Below are positions 8,204 through 16,597 of a stretch of 64,000 bases of DNA, one piece after another. The notes beneath the pieces are model-generated. The model saw nothing but the letters and a program-made list of their open reading frames with translations. It ran no database searches and was not told where the DNA came from. The stretch is from positions 48,755 to 112,754 of the forward strand of contig NZ_LOHS01000196.1 of the NCBI RefSeq assembly GCF_001642995.1, in the 5' to 3' direction. The stretch comes from Streptomyces jeddahensis. Lineage in GTDB: Bacteria > Actinomycetota > Actinomycetes > Streptomycetales > Streptomycetaceae. The translations under genes and the position numbers were made by a program. Each line of letters starts with the position of its first letter. The stretch's first letter is position 1.

Positions 8204-10272
8204 GTCCGCTTGCGAGCCTTTCGAGGAGGCGGCTGGCCGAGCGGCTCTCCCGGCCCGGCATCCGGCTGCGCGGGTTCCGCCGGCTGCCCGTCGTCTCACG
8301 GATCGCCGTCGTGGTCATCGGCGTCGTCGTCCTGATGGCGCTGCTCGCGCCGCTCATCGCCCCGCACGACCCGCTCGACCAAGCCCCGCTGATCGACCGC
8401 GGCCACGGCGAGGGCGCCCCGTCGGGCGAGCACTGGATGGGGCAGGACAGCCTGGGCCGCGACATCCTCAGCCGGCTCATGTACGGGGCACGCTGGTCGC
8501 TGGCCATCGGGCTCGGGGCCACCGGTCTCGCCCTCGTCGTGGGCGCGCTGCTCGGCGCGATCGCGGCCACCTCGCGCAAGGCGGTCGACGAGACGCTGAT
8601 GCGCTGCCTCGACGTGGTCATGGCCTTCCCGGGGATCGCGCTGGCGGCCGTGCTCGTGGCCGTGTTCGGCGGTGGCATCCCGGTCCTCATCTGCGCGATC
8701 GCGTTCCTCTACACGCCGCCGGTGGCACGGGTCGTACGGGCCAATGTGATGGACCAGTACGGCGAGGACTACGTCACCGCTGAACGCGTGATCGGAGCGC
8801 GGACCCCGCACATCGTCCTCAAACACGTGGCGATCAACTGCGCCGCTCCGGTGCTGGTGTTCTGCACGGTGCAGGTGGCGGAGGCGATCGTCTTCGAGGC
8901 GTCGCTGTCCTTCATCGGCGCGGGCGTACGGCCGCCGGACCCGTCGTGGGGCAGCGTCATCGCCGACGGCAAGAACATGGTGCTGACCGGCGGCTGGTGG
9001 GCCACGGTCTTCCCCGGGCTGCTGATGCTGGTCACCGTCCTGTCGCTGAACATCCTCTCGGAGGGGGTCTCGGACGCGTGGGCCGCGCCCGCCGCGCGCG
9101 ACGTACCGGCGGAGAAGGCGCGTACCGAGGACCGCCTGGAGGCGGCCGAGCCCGGGACCGGGACCGTGCTGGAGCTGCCCGGCCTCACCGAGGCGGCGGC
9201 ACGGCTGCGGGAGCGTGCGCGGCCGCTGCCGCAGGGGCCGCCCGTGCTGGAGGTCTCGCGGCTCGCGATCGGTTTCGACGCACGTCACGACGGTGTCGAC
9301 ATCGTCGACGGGATCAGCTTCGACGTACGCCCCGGTGAAGTCCTCGGCCTGGTCGGCGAGTCCGGCTGCGGCAAGTCGCTGACCGCGCTGACGGTGATGG
9401 GCCTCGAGCCGAAGGGCGCCCGCATCCGCGGCAGCGTCACCTTCGACGGCAGGCAGCTGATCGGCATGCCGATGCGCACGCGGCGCCGCCTTCTCGGGCA
9501 TGACATGGCGATGATCTACCAGGACGCGTTGTCGTCGCTGAACCCGGCGATGACGATCCGCGCGCAACTGAAGCAGGTCGTACGGCGGGGTGGGAAGCGT
9601 CCGGCTACCGAACTGCTGGAGATGGTGGGCCTCGACCCCGAGCGGACCCTGCGCAGCTATCCGCACGAGCTGTCCGGCGGCCAGCGTCAGCGCGTACTGA
9701 TCGCGATGGCCCTGTCGCGCAGCCCGAAGCTGATCGTCGCGGACGAGCCGACGACCGCGCTGGACGTGACCGTGCAGGCGCAGGTCATCGAGCTGCTGCT
9801 GCGGCTGCGCGCGGAGCTGGGGTTCGCGCTGATCCTCGTCTCGCACGATCTGGCGCTGGTCGCGGACGTCACGGACCGGGTGGTGGTGATGTACGGCGGG
9901 CAGATCGTCGAGACCGGCGTGACCGCCGACCTCGTCGAGGCCCCGGCGCACCACTACACGCGCGGGCTGCTGGGTTCGGTGCTGTCGCTGGAGTCGGCCG
10001 CGGAGCGGATGACGCAGATCAGGGGCGTCGTGCCGTCGCCCGCGGACTTCCCGGCGGGCTGCCGGTTCGCCGACCGGTGCCCGATGGCGAGCGAGGTGTG
10101 CCGGGAGGCGGCACCGGAGCTGGTGGGCTTGCACGGGGCGGGTGGCTCGCGGGATGCGGCGAGCCCGCGGGATCCGGTGGGCGGCGGTCGGCGGCACGCG
10201 GTCGCCTGCCACCATCCCGCGGTCGGGGTGGACCTGGCCGGGCCCCGAGGGAACGAGGAGGCCGTCAAGTGA
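8197..10272 (+). CDS. ABC transporter permease-ATPase fusion (DppC-DppD)
   Basis: 691 residues. Residues about 1-300 are a DppC-type permease with the motif HWMGQDSLGRDILSRLMYGARWSL and an EAA loop near 190-215 (EDYVTAERVIGART). After a linker (about 305-350) comes an oligopeptide-type ATPase: Walker A GESGCGKS at 387-394, ABC signature LSGGQ from 492, Walker B LIVADEPT from 512. The C-terminus has the CRFADRCPMA Cys cluster of the DppD/OppD family. The fusion saves one subunit. ATG 8197 is preferred because it is TGATG-coupled; an in-frame GTG at 8131 would read through the duplicated junction. The stop overlaps the next gene as GTGA. Confidence 0.9.
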   Translation: MPGPLASLSRRRLAERLSRPGIRLRGFRRLPVVSRIAVVVIGVVVLMALLAPLIAPHDPLDQAPLIDRGHGEGAPSGEHWMGQDSLGRDILSRLMYGARWSLAIGLGATGLALVVGALLGAIAATSRKAVDETLMRCLDVVMAFPGIALAAVLVAVFGGGIPVLICAIAFLYTPPVARVVRANVMDQYGEDYVTAERVIGARTPHIVLKHVAINCAAPVLVFCTVQVAEAIVFEASLSFIGAGVRPPDPSWGSVIADGKNMVLTGGWWATVFPGLLMLVTVLSLNILSEGVSDAWAAPAARDVPAEKARTEDRLEAAEPGTGTVLELPGLTEAAARLRERARPLPQGPPVLEVSRLAIGFDARHDGVDIVDGISFDVRPGEVLGLVGESGCGKSLTALTVMGLEPKGARIRGSVTFDGRQLIGMPMRTRRRLLGHDMAMIYQDALSSLNPAMTIRAQLKQVVRRGGKRPATELLEMVGLDPERTLRSYPHELSGGQRQRVLIAMALSRSPKLIVADEPTTALDVTVQAQVIELLLRLRAELGFALILVSHDLALVADVTDRVVVMYGGQIVETGVTADLVEAPAHHYTRGLLGSVLSLESAAERMTQIRGVVPSPADFPAGCRFADRCPMASEVCREAAPELVGLHGAGGSRDAASPRDPVGGGRRHAVACHHPAVGVDLAGPRGNEEAVK

Positions 10273-11384
10273 GCGCGAAGGAGGCCGTGAACCCGGGCGG
10301 CCGTGTCAGTCTGATCTCCCTCTCCGACGTCCATGTCGTGCACAAGGCGCGTACGGGCGGTCTGTTCTCCCGCGACCGGGTGTACGCGCTGACCGGCGCG
10401 GACCTGAGCCTGGAACCCGGCGAAACCCTCGGCGTCGTAGGCGAGTCCGGGTGCGGCAAGTCGACGCTCGCCAAGGTCCTGGTGGGCGTGCAGCGGCCGA
10501 CCGCCGGCACGGTGTCCTTCCGCGGCCGCGACCTGTGGGCCATGAAGCCCGCCGAGCGCAGGGCGACGATCGGCAGCCGCACCGGCATGATCTTCCAGGA
10601 CCCCTCGACGGCACTGAACCGGCGGCTGACGGTGCGGCAGATCCTCCGCGACCCGCTGGACGTCCACCGGCGCGGAACACCCGCCCAGCGGGAGGAGCGG
10701 GTACGGGAGCTGATGGCGCTGGTCGGCCTGCCGCGCGTCCTCGCCGACGGGCTGCCCGGGCAGCTCTCCGGCGGGCAGCGGCAGCGCGTCGCCATCGCCC
10801 GGGCGCTCGCGCTCGAACCGGACCTGGTCGTCGCGGACGAGCCGACCAGCGCCCTGGACGTGTCGGTACGGGCCCAGATCCTCAACCTCCTGCTGGACCT
10901 GAAGGAACGGCTGGGCCTTGCGCTGGTGTTCGTGTCGCACGACATCCAGACGGTCCGGCGGATGAGCGACCGCGTGATCACGATGTATCTGGGGCGGATC
11001 GTCGAGGAGTCACCGGCCGGGGAGGTCACGGACCGGGCCAGGCATCCGTACACGCGCGCTCTCTTCTCTGCGACCCCGGGCCTTCTGGATCCGATCGACC
11101 CGATCCCGCTGGCCGGGCCCGTCCCGTCGGCGACCCGCCCGCCGAGCGGCTGCCCGTTCCGTACGCGGTGCTGGAAGGCCGACCACGCGTGTGCGGCGGT
11201 CATGCCGGACTTCGCGGACGCGGCGACGCCCGGTCACCGATTCCGCTGCCACCATCCGGTGGCGGACGGCCAGTCGACGCGCGAGCTGGTCGCCCAGGCT
11301 GCGACCCTCGGTACAGCGGATGTCCGTATCGCGACGGATGTCCCGCCGGACATTCCCCCACAGATGAACGCCAGGGAGCCTTGA
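10269..11384 (+). CDS. ABC transporter ATPase (DppF/OppF type)
   Basis: 371 residues. Walker A GESGCGKST begins at 58, the signature LSGGQRQR at 166 and Walker B LVVADEPT at 186, followed by the H-loop VSHD. The C-terminal Cys-containing segment CPFRTRCWKADHAC is typical of the oligopeptide subfamily. It would pair with the ATPase half of the preceding fusion as a heterodimer. The GTG start overlaps the previous stop (GTGA) and its own stop overlaps the next ATG (TGATG), so translation is coupled along the operon. Confidence 0.93.
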   Translation: MSAKEAVNPGGRVSLISLSDVHVVHKARTGGLFSRDRVYALTGADLSLEPGETLGVVGESGCGKSTLAKVLVGVQRPTAGTVSFRGRDLWAMKPAERRATIGSRTGMIFQDPSTALNRRLTVRQILRDPLDVHRRGTPAQREERVRELMALVGLPRVLADGLPGQLSGGQRQRVAIARALALEPDLVVADEPTSALDVSVRAQILNLLLDLKERLGLALVFVSHDIQTVRRMSDRVITMYLGRIVEESPAGEVTDRARHPYTRALFSATPGLLDPIDPIPLAGPVPSATRPPSGCPFRTRCWKADHACAAVMPDFADAATPGHRFRCHHPVADGQSTRELVAQAATLGTADVRIATDVPPDIPPQMNAREP

Positions 11385-12319
11385 TGACCTTTACCGCCCC
11401 GCTGACCGGTGTCGTCCCGCCCGTCTGCACCCCCCTGACACCGGACCGCGAGGTGGACACCGCCTCCCTCATCAGGCTCGTCGACCATCTGGTGCGTGGC
11501 GGCGTGGACGGCCTGTTCGTCCTCGGCTCGTCGTCCGAGGTGGCGTATCTGACCGACCGGCAGCGCCGGACCGTCGTCGAGACGGTCGTCGGGCACGTCG
11601 GCGGTCAGCTGCCCGTGCTCGCCGGAGTCATCGACATGACGACGCCGCGGGTCCTGGACCACGTCCGGTACGTCACCGAGGCGGGCGCGGACGCCGTCGT
11701 CGCCACCGCGCCCTTCTACACGCGCACCCATCCCGCCGAGATCGCCCGCCACTTCCGGCTGATCGCCGCCGGGTCGCCGGTGCCGGTCCTCGCGTACGAC
11801 CTGCCGGTGTCCGTGCACTCGAAGCTGGCCGCCGAGCTGGTGCTCGGGCTGGCCGCGGAGGGTGTGCTGGCCGGGCTGAAGGACTCCAGTGGCGACGAGG
11901 GCGGGTTCCGGCAGGTGGTGATGGGGGCGCGTGCGCGCGGCGGCATCTCCGGGTTCAGCGTCCTCACCGGCTCTGAGCTGGTCGTGGACTCGGCGCTGGC
12001 GATGGGGGCGGATGGCGTCGTGCCGGGGCTGGGGAACGTCGATCCCGAGGGGTATGTGCGGCTTTATCGGTACTGCCGGGAGGGGGACTGGGAGCGGGCG
12101 CGGGCCGAGCAGGAGCGGTTGTGTGGGCTGTTCGGGATGGTGGCGGTTGGGGACGCGGGGCGGATGGGGGGGAGTTCGTCGGCGTTGGGGGCGTTCAAGG
12201 CGGCGCTGCATCTGCGGGGGGTGATCGACTGTCCGGCTACCGCCGAGCCGCAGGTTCCGCTGTCCGCGGGGGAGGTTGAGCGGGTGGGGAAGTTTCTGGC
12301 CGGGGCGGGGTTGTTGTAG
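11384..12319 (+). CDS. DapA-superfamily aldolase/lyase
   Basis: 311 residues, a class I aldolase TIM barrel. The Schiff-base Lys is K166 in GLKDSSGD and the active-site Tyr is Y138 in LAYDLP. The substrate carboxylate loop reads GSSSE at 48-52 in place of GTTGE. The superfamily includes dihydrodipicolinate synthase, N-acetylneuraminate lyase and keto-deoxy sugar acid dehydratases. Because it ends a transporter operon and is not with lysine genes, a catabolic role on the imported compound is likely (inference). It is unlikely to be the housekeeping lysine enzyme. The start is TGATG-coupled. Confidence 0.85.
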   Translation: MTFTAPLTGVVPPVCTPLTPDREVDTASLIRLVDHLVRGGVDGLFVLGSSSEVAYLTDRQRRTVVETVVGHVGGQLPVLAGVIDMTTPRVLDHVRYVTEAGADAVVATAPFYTRTHPAEIARHFRLIAAGSPVPVLAYDLPVSVHSKLAAELVLGLAAEGVLAGLKDSSGDEGGFRQVVMGARARGGISGFSVLTGSELVVDSALAMGADGVVPGLGNVDPEGYVRLYRYCREGDWERARAEQERLCGLFGMVAVGDAGRMGGSSSALGAFKAALHLRGVIDCPATAEPQVPLSAGEVERVGKFLAGAGLL

Positions 12320-12326
12320 GGGGTTT

Positions 12327-12514
12327 TTCTTCCCCAAGCCCGCCCCGCTGCCCCCGGGCCCCCGCTCCTCAAACTCCCCCAGCTACCGCTGGGAGGTGCC
12401 CCCAGAGGGGCTGATTTTTCAGCCCGTCCGGCGCTTGAGGACGAGCCCGAAGGGCGATCACGGGGGTCTGGGGGCGGAGCCCCCAGTTCGGGAAGGGGCG
12501 GGATTGGGGAAGAA
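12327..12514. mobile_element. MITE-like repeat element with terminal inverted repeats
   Basis: This 188-bp stretch begins with TTCTTCCCCAAGCCCGCCCC and ends with the near-perfect inverse GGGGCGGGATTGGGGAAGAA (19 of 20 positions pair). It has no ORF. Inside are a 30-bp module at 12376-12405 found inverted at 23691-23720, and a right-hand segment (CCGTCCGGCG-TTGAGGACGAG and GGGGGTCTGGGGGCGGAGCC) shared with 41538-41640. It lies just after the lyase stop and may also act as its terminator. Confidence 0.65.
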
Positions 12515-12532
12515 GCCCCGCAGGGCCCCGCG

Positions 12533-13237
12533 TCAGAACGGCGCCCGCGCCGTCGCAAGGAGCCGCGTCACATCGTCCTCGGGGAGCGTCAGCGCCCGCC
12601 CCACCGTGGTGAGGACGTCCCGCTCCGCGGGCGTGTACGGGCCGTCGGCGAGGGCGATGCGCGCCGCCTGCAGCAGGATCGACTCGCGGCCCGCGGGGAC
12701 GAGGTGGGGCGCCAGCGGATCGAGGGCTTCGTGGAGCTCTATGGCGAGACCGGCGAGACTCGAACCGCACTGCTCGGGCAGCAGCCGGCCGGTGTCGGCG
12801 GCCAGTGCCTCGATGAGCGCGGCGAGCTGTTCCTCGGTGCAGTCGTCGGATCCGGCGCAGCGCACGGCGGCGACGGCGGTCTCCAGCGCGGCACGCGAGG
12901 GCGAACCGCCCGACGCGAGGACGGCGAGGGCCACGGTGTGGACGGCGTCGCGGAGCATCGCGGCGAGGCGGGTGGTCGTCGGGTGGTCGAGCACGTCCGT
13001 GCCGAAGCGGTGGCCGCACGCGCTGCACTCGACGACGGGTCCGACGGCACTCCGCGCCGCCAGCGGGACACCGAACAGAAGGAACCGGCGACGCCCGGTC
13101 CTGCGCTGGTAGTTGCGGTCGCCCCCGCAGCCGGGGCAGAAGAACTCGCCGTCGCCGACGGTGGTCCACACGGTGCGAATGCCGAGAATGCGCGCAATGG
13201 CAGTACTACGGCTGTTTCGTCCCCGTCCTGGCAGCAC
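12533..13237 (-). CDS. TerB-like protein with N-terminal zinc ribbon
   Basis: 234 residues. The GTG start (VLPGRGRNS) is chosen for the strong GGAGGT upstream. A zinc ribbon (CPGCG near residue 33 and CSACG near residue 69) precedes a helical C-terminal region ending in LADGPYTPAERDVLTTVGRAL, typical of TerB domains, which sense metals or stress in tellurite-type and phage-defence-type systems. No ter operon partners are nearby, so the role is unknown. The 173-base gap to leuA holds the leuA hairpin. Confidence 0.75.
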   Translation of the reverse strand: MLPGRGRNSRSTAIARILGIRTVWTTVGDGEFFCPGCGGDRNYQRRTGRRRFLLFGVPLAARSAVGPVVECSACGHRFGTDVLDHPTTTRLAAMLRDAVHTVALAVLASGGSPSRAALETAVAAVRCAGSDDCTEEQLAALIEALAADTGRLLPEQCGSSLAGLAIELHEALDPLAPHLVPAGRESILLQAARIALADGPYTPAERDVLTTVGRALTLPEDDVTRLLATARAPF

Positions 13238-13357
13238 GTCGTCGCACCTCCGTAACCACGCGGCATCATCGTCGCGTTGGCGTGATGTTAGCCACATCGA
13301 CGAGGCGGCGTCAGTACGTAGGAGCCACCTGGCGCCGACATGGCCAAGACGCGACGC

Positions 13358-13388
13358 GGCCCCGCCCGCCTCGGGGGCGGACGGGGCC
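13358..13388 (-). terminator. Hairpin downstream of leuA
   Basis: GGCCCCG...CGGGGCC with additional CCGCC/GGCGG pairing, 23 bases beyond the leuA stop. It is GC-rich without a clear U tract, as is common in Streptomyces. Confidence 0.55.
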
Positions 13389-13410
13389 GGGCAATCCCAG
13401 GTGAACGGGG

Positions 13411-15171
13411 TTACCGCGCCGCGCGGTTGACGGCGGAGACGACGGCCTTCAGCGACGCGCGTGTCGTATTCGCGTCGATGCCGATGCCCCACAGCACCTT
13501 GTCGTCGATGGCGACCTCGATGTACGAGGCGGCCTGCGCGGAGGCGCCCTCGCTCATCGTGTGCTCCTGGTAGTCGAGCAGGCGGGCGTCGACGCCGATG
13601 CCGGCCAGCGCGTGGAAGAACGCGGAGATCGGGCCGTTGCCGGTGCCGACCAGGGTCGTCTCGACACCGTCCACCTCGGCCTCGACGGTGAGGGTGTCGA
13701 CGCCGTCCTTGTCCGTCGTGGACTGACCGTTCTTGACCTGGATACGGCCCCACGGGTTGTCCGGGTTGGGCAGGTACTCGTCCTGGAAGACCGCCCAGAT
13801 GTCGCTGCCGGTGACCTCGCCGCCCTCGGCGTCGGTCTTCGCCTGGATGATCTTCGAGAACTCGATCTGCATCCGGCGCGGCAGGTCCAGCTTGTGGTCG
13901 TTCTTCAGGACGTACGCGATGCCGCCCTTGCCGGACTGCGAGTTGACGCGGATCACGGCCTCGTAGGAGCGGCCGACGTCCTTCGGGTCGATCGGCAGGT
14001 ACGGGACGGCCCACTCGATGTCGTCGACGGTGACGCCCTTGGCCTTCGCGTCGGCCTCCATCGCGTCGAAGCCCTTCTTGATGGCGTCCTGGTGGGAGCC
14101 GGAGAAGGACGTGTAGACCAGGTCGCCCACGTACGGGTGGCGCGGGTGGACCTCCATCTGGTTGCAGTACTCCCACGTGCGACGGATCTCGTCGATGTCG
14201 GAGAAGTCGATCTGCGGGTCGACGCCCTGCGAGAACAGGTTCATGCCCAGGGTGACCAGGTCGACGTTGCCGGTGCGCTCGCCCTGCCCGAACAGGCAGC
14301 CCTCGACGCGGTCAGCGCCGGCCATCACCGCCAGCTCGGCGGCGGCGACGGCGGTACCGCGGTCGTTGTGCGGGTGGACCGACAGGCAGACGTACTCGCG
14401 GCGGGACAGGTTGCGGCCCATCCACTCGAAGCGGTCCGCGTGCGTGGACGGCGTCGAACGCTCCACCGTGGCGGGCAGGTTGAGGATGATCTCGCGGCCC
14501 GGACCGGGCTGCCAGACGTCCATGACCGCCTCGCAGACCTCCAGCGCGAAGTCCAGCTCGGTGTCGGTGAAGATCTCCGGGCTGTACTGGTAGCCGAAGA
14601 CCGTCTCCGGGTCCAGCAGCTTCTCGGCGTACTCCATGACCAGCCGCGTGCCGTCGACGGCGATCTGCTTGATGTCGTCCTTGGAGCCGCGGAAGACGAC
14701 CCGGCGGAAGACCGGGGCGGTGGCGTTGTAGAGGTGGACGGTGGCGCGCTTGGCGCCCTTCAGCGACTCGACGGTCCGCTCGATCAGGTCCTCGCGGGCC
14801 TGCGTCAGTACGGAGATCGTGACGTCGTCCGGGATCGCGCCCTCTTCCTCGATGATCGAGCGCACGAAGTCGAAGTCTGTCTGGCCGGAGGCCGGGAAGC
14901 CGACCTCGATCTCCTTGTAGCCCATCTTGACCAGCTGGTCGAACATCCGGCGCTTGCGCTCGGGCGACATCGGGTCGATCAGGGCCTGGTTGCCGTCGCG
15001 CAGGTCCGTCGACAGCCAGCGCGGCGCCTTGGTGATGCGCTTGTTCGGCCAGGTGCGGTCCGGGATGTCCACGGCGTCGTACTGGCCGTACTTGTGGATC
15101 GGCATCGCGGTCGGCCGCTGGAAATGCGTCCCATTGGTGATGGGCGTGGGGCGATCAGCAGGTGCTGTCAT
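13411..15171 (-). CDS. leuA: 2-isopropylmalate synthase
   Basis: 586 residues, the long two-domain form. The catalytic TIM barrel includes STDLRDGNQALIDPM and the metal-site motif SVHPHNDRGTAVAAAELA; the C-terminal regulatory domain (about 440-586, YQEHTMSEGASAQAASYIEVAI) binds leucine for feedback inhibition. It condenses acetyl-CoA with 2-oxoisovalerate, the first step of leucine synthesis. The ATG is preceded by GAGGAG. It is monocistronic and controlled by the leader-peptide attenuator immediately upstream. Confidence 0.97.
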   Translation of the reverse strand: MTAPADRPTPITNGTHFQRPTAMPIHKYGQYDAVDIPDRTWPNKRITKAPRWLSTDLRDGNQALIDPMSPERKRRMFDQLVKMGYKEIEVGFPASGQTDFDFVRSIIEEEGAIPDDVTISVLTQAREDLIERTVESLKGAKRATVHLYNATAPVFRRVVFRGSKDDIKQIAVDGTRLVMEYAEKLLDPETVFGYQYSPEIFTDTELDFALEVCEAVMDVWQPGPGREIILNLPATVERSTPSTHADRFEWMGRNLSRREYVCLSVHPHNDRGTAVAAAELAVMAGADRVEGCLFGQGERTGNVDLVTLGMNLFSQGVDPQIDFSDIDEIRRTWEYCNQMEVHPRHPYVGDLVYTSFSGSHQDAIKKGFDAMEADAKAKGVTVDDIEWAVPYLPIDPKDVGRSYEAVIRVNSQSGKGGIAYVLKNDHKLDLPRRMQIEFSKIIQAKTDAEGGEVTGSDIWAVFQDEYLPNPDNPWGRIQVKNGQSTTDKDGVDTLTVEAEVDGVETTLVGTGNGPISAFFHALAGIGVDARLLDYQEHTMSEGASAQAASYIEVAIDDKVLWGIGIDANTTRASLKAVVSAVNRAAR

Positions 15172-15260
15172 GATGCGTGGGGCTCCTCATGGGTCCGCGG
15201 GGGACGGCCGACGGGTCGAAGCGCAACACCGAACTCCGCGGGGAGGGGGTCGGCCTACGA
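15172..15260 (-). promoter_or_regulatory. leuA attenuator region
   Basis: Between the leader peptide stop and the leuA start the transcript can form a hairpin GGCCGAC...GTCGGCC around a C-rich loop. A competing small hairpin GGCCT-N8-AGGCC uses the same GGCC and overlaps the leader stop codon. Mutually exclusive pairings of this sort are expected of leucine-responsive attenuation. No U tract is visible, so the switch may act on translation or need Rho. Confidence 0.6.
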
Positions 15261-15308
15261 CTACAGGCCCTCGCCGCGGCAGCTAAGGAGAAGCAGCCCG
15301 AAACGCAT
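15261..15308 (-). CDS. leuA leader peptide
   Basis: A 15-residue ORF, MRFGLLLLSCRGEGL, with four consecutive leucine codons of three kinds (CTG CTT CTC CTT). It ends 89 bases before the leuA start. Ribosome stalling at these codons when charged tRNA-Leu is scarce would change the folding of the downstream RNA. Leucine leader peptides before leuA are known in actinobacteria. Confidence 0.85.
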   Translation of the reverse strand: MRFGLLLLSCRGEGL

Positions 15309-15318
15309 GATGCTCCGC

Positions 15319-15341
15319 AGCCTAGCCGAGACAGCGCTGTC
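15319..15341 (-). promoter_or_regulatory. leuA leader promoter with a 12-bp palindrome
   Basis: A TAGGCT -10 element (minus strand, 15324-15319) lies 10 bases before the leader ATG, so the transcript would have almost no 5' untranslated region. The perfect palindrome GACAGCGCTGTC (15330-15341) sits just upstream, in the -35 area, and could be an operator. Confidence 0.4.
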
Positions 15342-15397
15342 CGCGGGGGCCTGTATCAGTATGCGGGATCGCCGTCCGGTTACGGGCAAGAGATGAT

Positions 15398-15439
15398 CTG
15401 TCACTCCATTTCAGCAATCATGGTTGCAGTTGGTGACAG
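15398..15439. promoter_or_regulatory. Nested dyads upstream of the protease gene
   Basis: Inverted repeat CTGTCAC (15398-15404) / GTGACAG (15433-15439) encloses a second dyad GCAA-TCATGG-TTGC. The sites lie 30-70 bases upstream of the protease start and may be regulatory. No known regulator is recognised. Confidence 0.3.
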
Positions 15440-15468
15440 CTGAATGACCCAGTGCCACATTGCACACC

Positions 15469-16572
15469 ATGACCCCCAACGCCACGAGTCCCTGCCGAGC
15501 AGGCTTCGAGCCCGTCTTCTGCACCATCGTCCCGCCCCACATCCTGGACACCCTCGCCCAGCACCAGGACTCCGCGCTCGCCGGTCCCGCACGCCGCACC
15601 CTGGAGCGGGACGCCTTCGAGCGCACGCGCCGCCGTATGACCACGGTGATCGGCGCGCCCTCGCCGGCCCCGCCCGGGGAAGCCGCCGCGGAACAGCCGC
15701 ACCGCACGATCTACGACGCCGGGCACGGCACCGACCTGCCGGGCCGCAAGGTCCGCGGCGAGGGCGACGAGCCGGGCAACGACGCGACGGTCAACCGCGC
15801 GTACGCCGGTCTCGGCGCGACCTTCGACCTCTTCCTGAAGGCGTACGGACGCGACTCCATCGACGGCGAGGGCCTGCCGCTGAACGCGACGGTCCATTAC
15901 GACGAGGATTACGGCAACGCGTTCTGGAACGGCGAGCAGATGGTCTTCGGCGACGGTGACGGCGAGATCTTCCTCGACTTCACCATCCCCGTCGACGTCA
16001 TCGGCCACGAGCTGGCGCACGGCGTCACGCAGTACACCGCGAACCTGACGTACTTCGGGCAGCCGGGCGCGCTGAACGAGCACTTCTCGGACGTCTTCGG
16101 CTCGCTGATCAAGCAGTACACGCTCGGCCAGACCGCCACCGAGGCCGACTGGCTGATCGGCGCGGGCCTGCTGGCGCCCCGCGTCACCGGCAAGGCGCTG
16201 CGCTCCATGAAGGCGCCCGGCACGGCCTACGACGACGATGTGCTCGGCAAGGACCCGCAGCCCGCGACGATGGACGACTACGTCCGCACCGGCCGCGACA
16301 ACGGCGGTGTCCACATCAATTCCGGCATCCCCAACCACGCCTTCTACCAGGTCGCCGGCGAGCTCGGCGGCCATGCGTGGGAGCGGGCGGGACAGATCTG
16401 GTACGACGTGCTGACCGGCGGCGAACTGGACTCGCAGGCGCAGTTCACCGACTTCGCGCGGCTGACGGTCGCGGCGGCGGTGAGCCGGTACGGCGAGGGC
16501 GAGGAGCGGCAGGCCGTGCTCAAGGCGTGGGAGCGGGTCGGCGTGGCCACGACTGCGACCCCTACTGCCTGA
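15469..16572 (+). CDS. Protealysin-like M4 metalloprotease
   Basis: 367 residues from the ATG at 15469; an upstream in-frame TTG is less likely. Thermolysin family: the zinc motif HELAH is at 180-184, the third ligand E204 lies in GALNEHFSD, and a later GGVHINSGIPNHAF carries the catalytic His. There is no signal peptide. The short N-terminal propeptide contains FCTIVPPHILDTLA, like the PP-containing motif of protealysin-like precursors. These are thought to act inside the cell or be released without Sec. The small gene 25 bases downstream resembles the matching inhibitor emfourin. Confidence 0.92.
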   Translation: MTPNATSPCRAGFEPVFCTIVPPHILDTLAQHQDSALAGPARRTLERDAFERTRRRMTTVIGAPSPAPPGEAAAEQPHRTIYDAGHGTDLPGRKVRGEGDEPGNDATVNRAYAGLGATFDLFLKAYGRDSIDGEGLPLNATVHYDEDYGNAFWNGEQMVFGDGDGEIFLDFTIPVDVIGHELAHGVTQYTANLTYFGQPGALNEHFSDVFGSLIKQYTLGQTATEADWLIGAGLLAPRVTGKALRSMKAPGTAYDDDVLGKDPQPATMDDYVRTGRDNGGVHINSGIPNHAFYQVAGELGGHAWERAGQIWYDVLTGGELDSQAQFTDFARLTVAAAVSRYGEGEERQAVLKAWERVGVATTATPTA

Positions 16573-16597
16573 CCCGTCGCCGTACTAGACAGGAACC

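Noticed and set aside
5400..8690. A 1096-codon open frame on the minus strand
   Set aside because: It lies wholly opposite the transporter operon, is Arg/Gln/His-rich, and has no recognisable domain. High G+C makes long antisense frames common.
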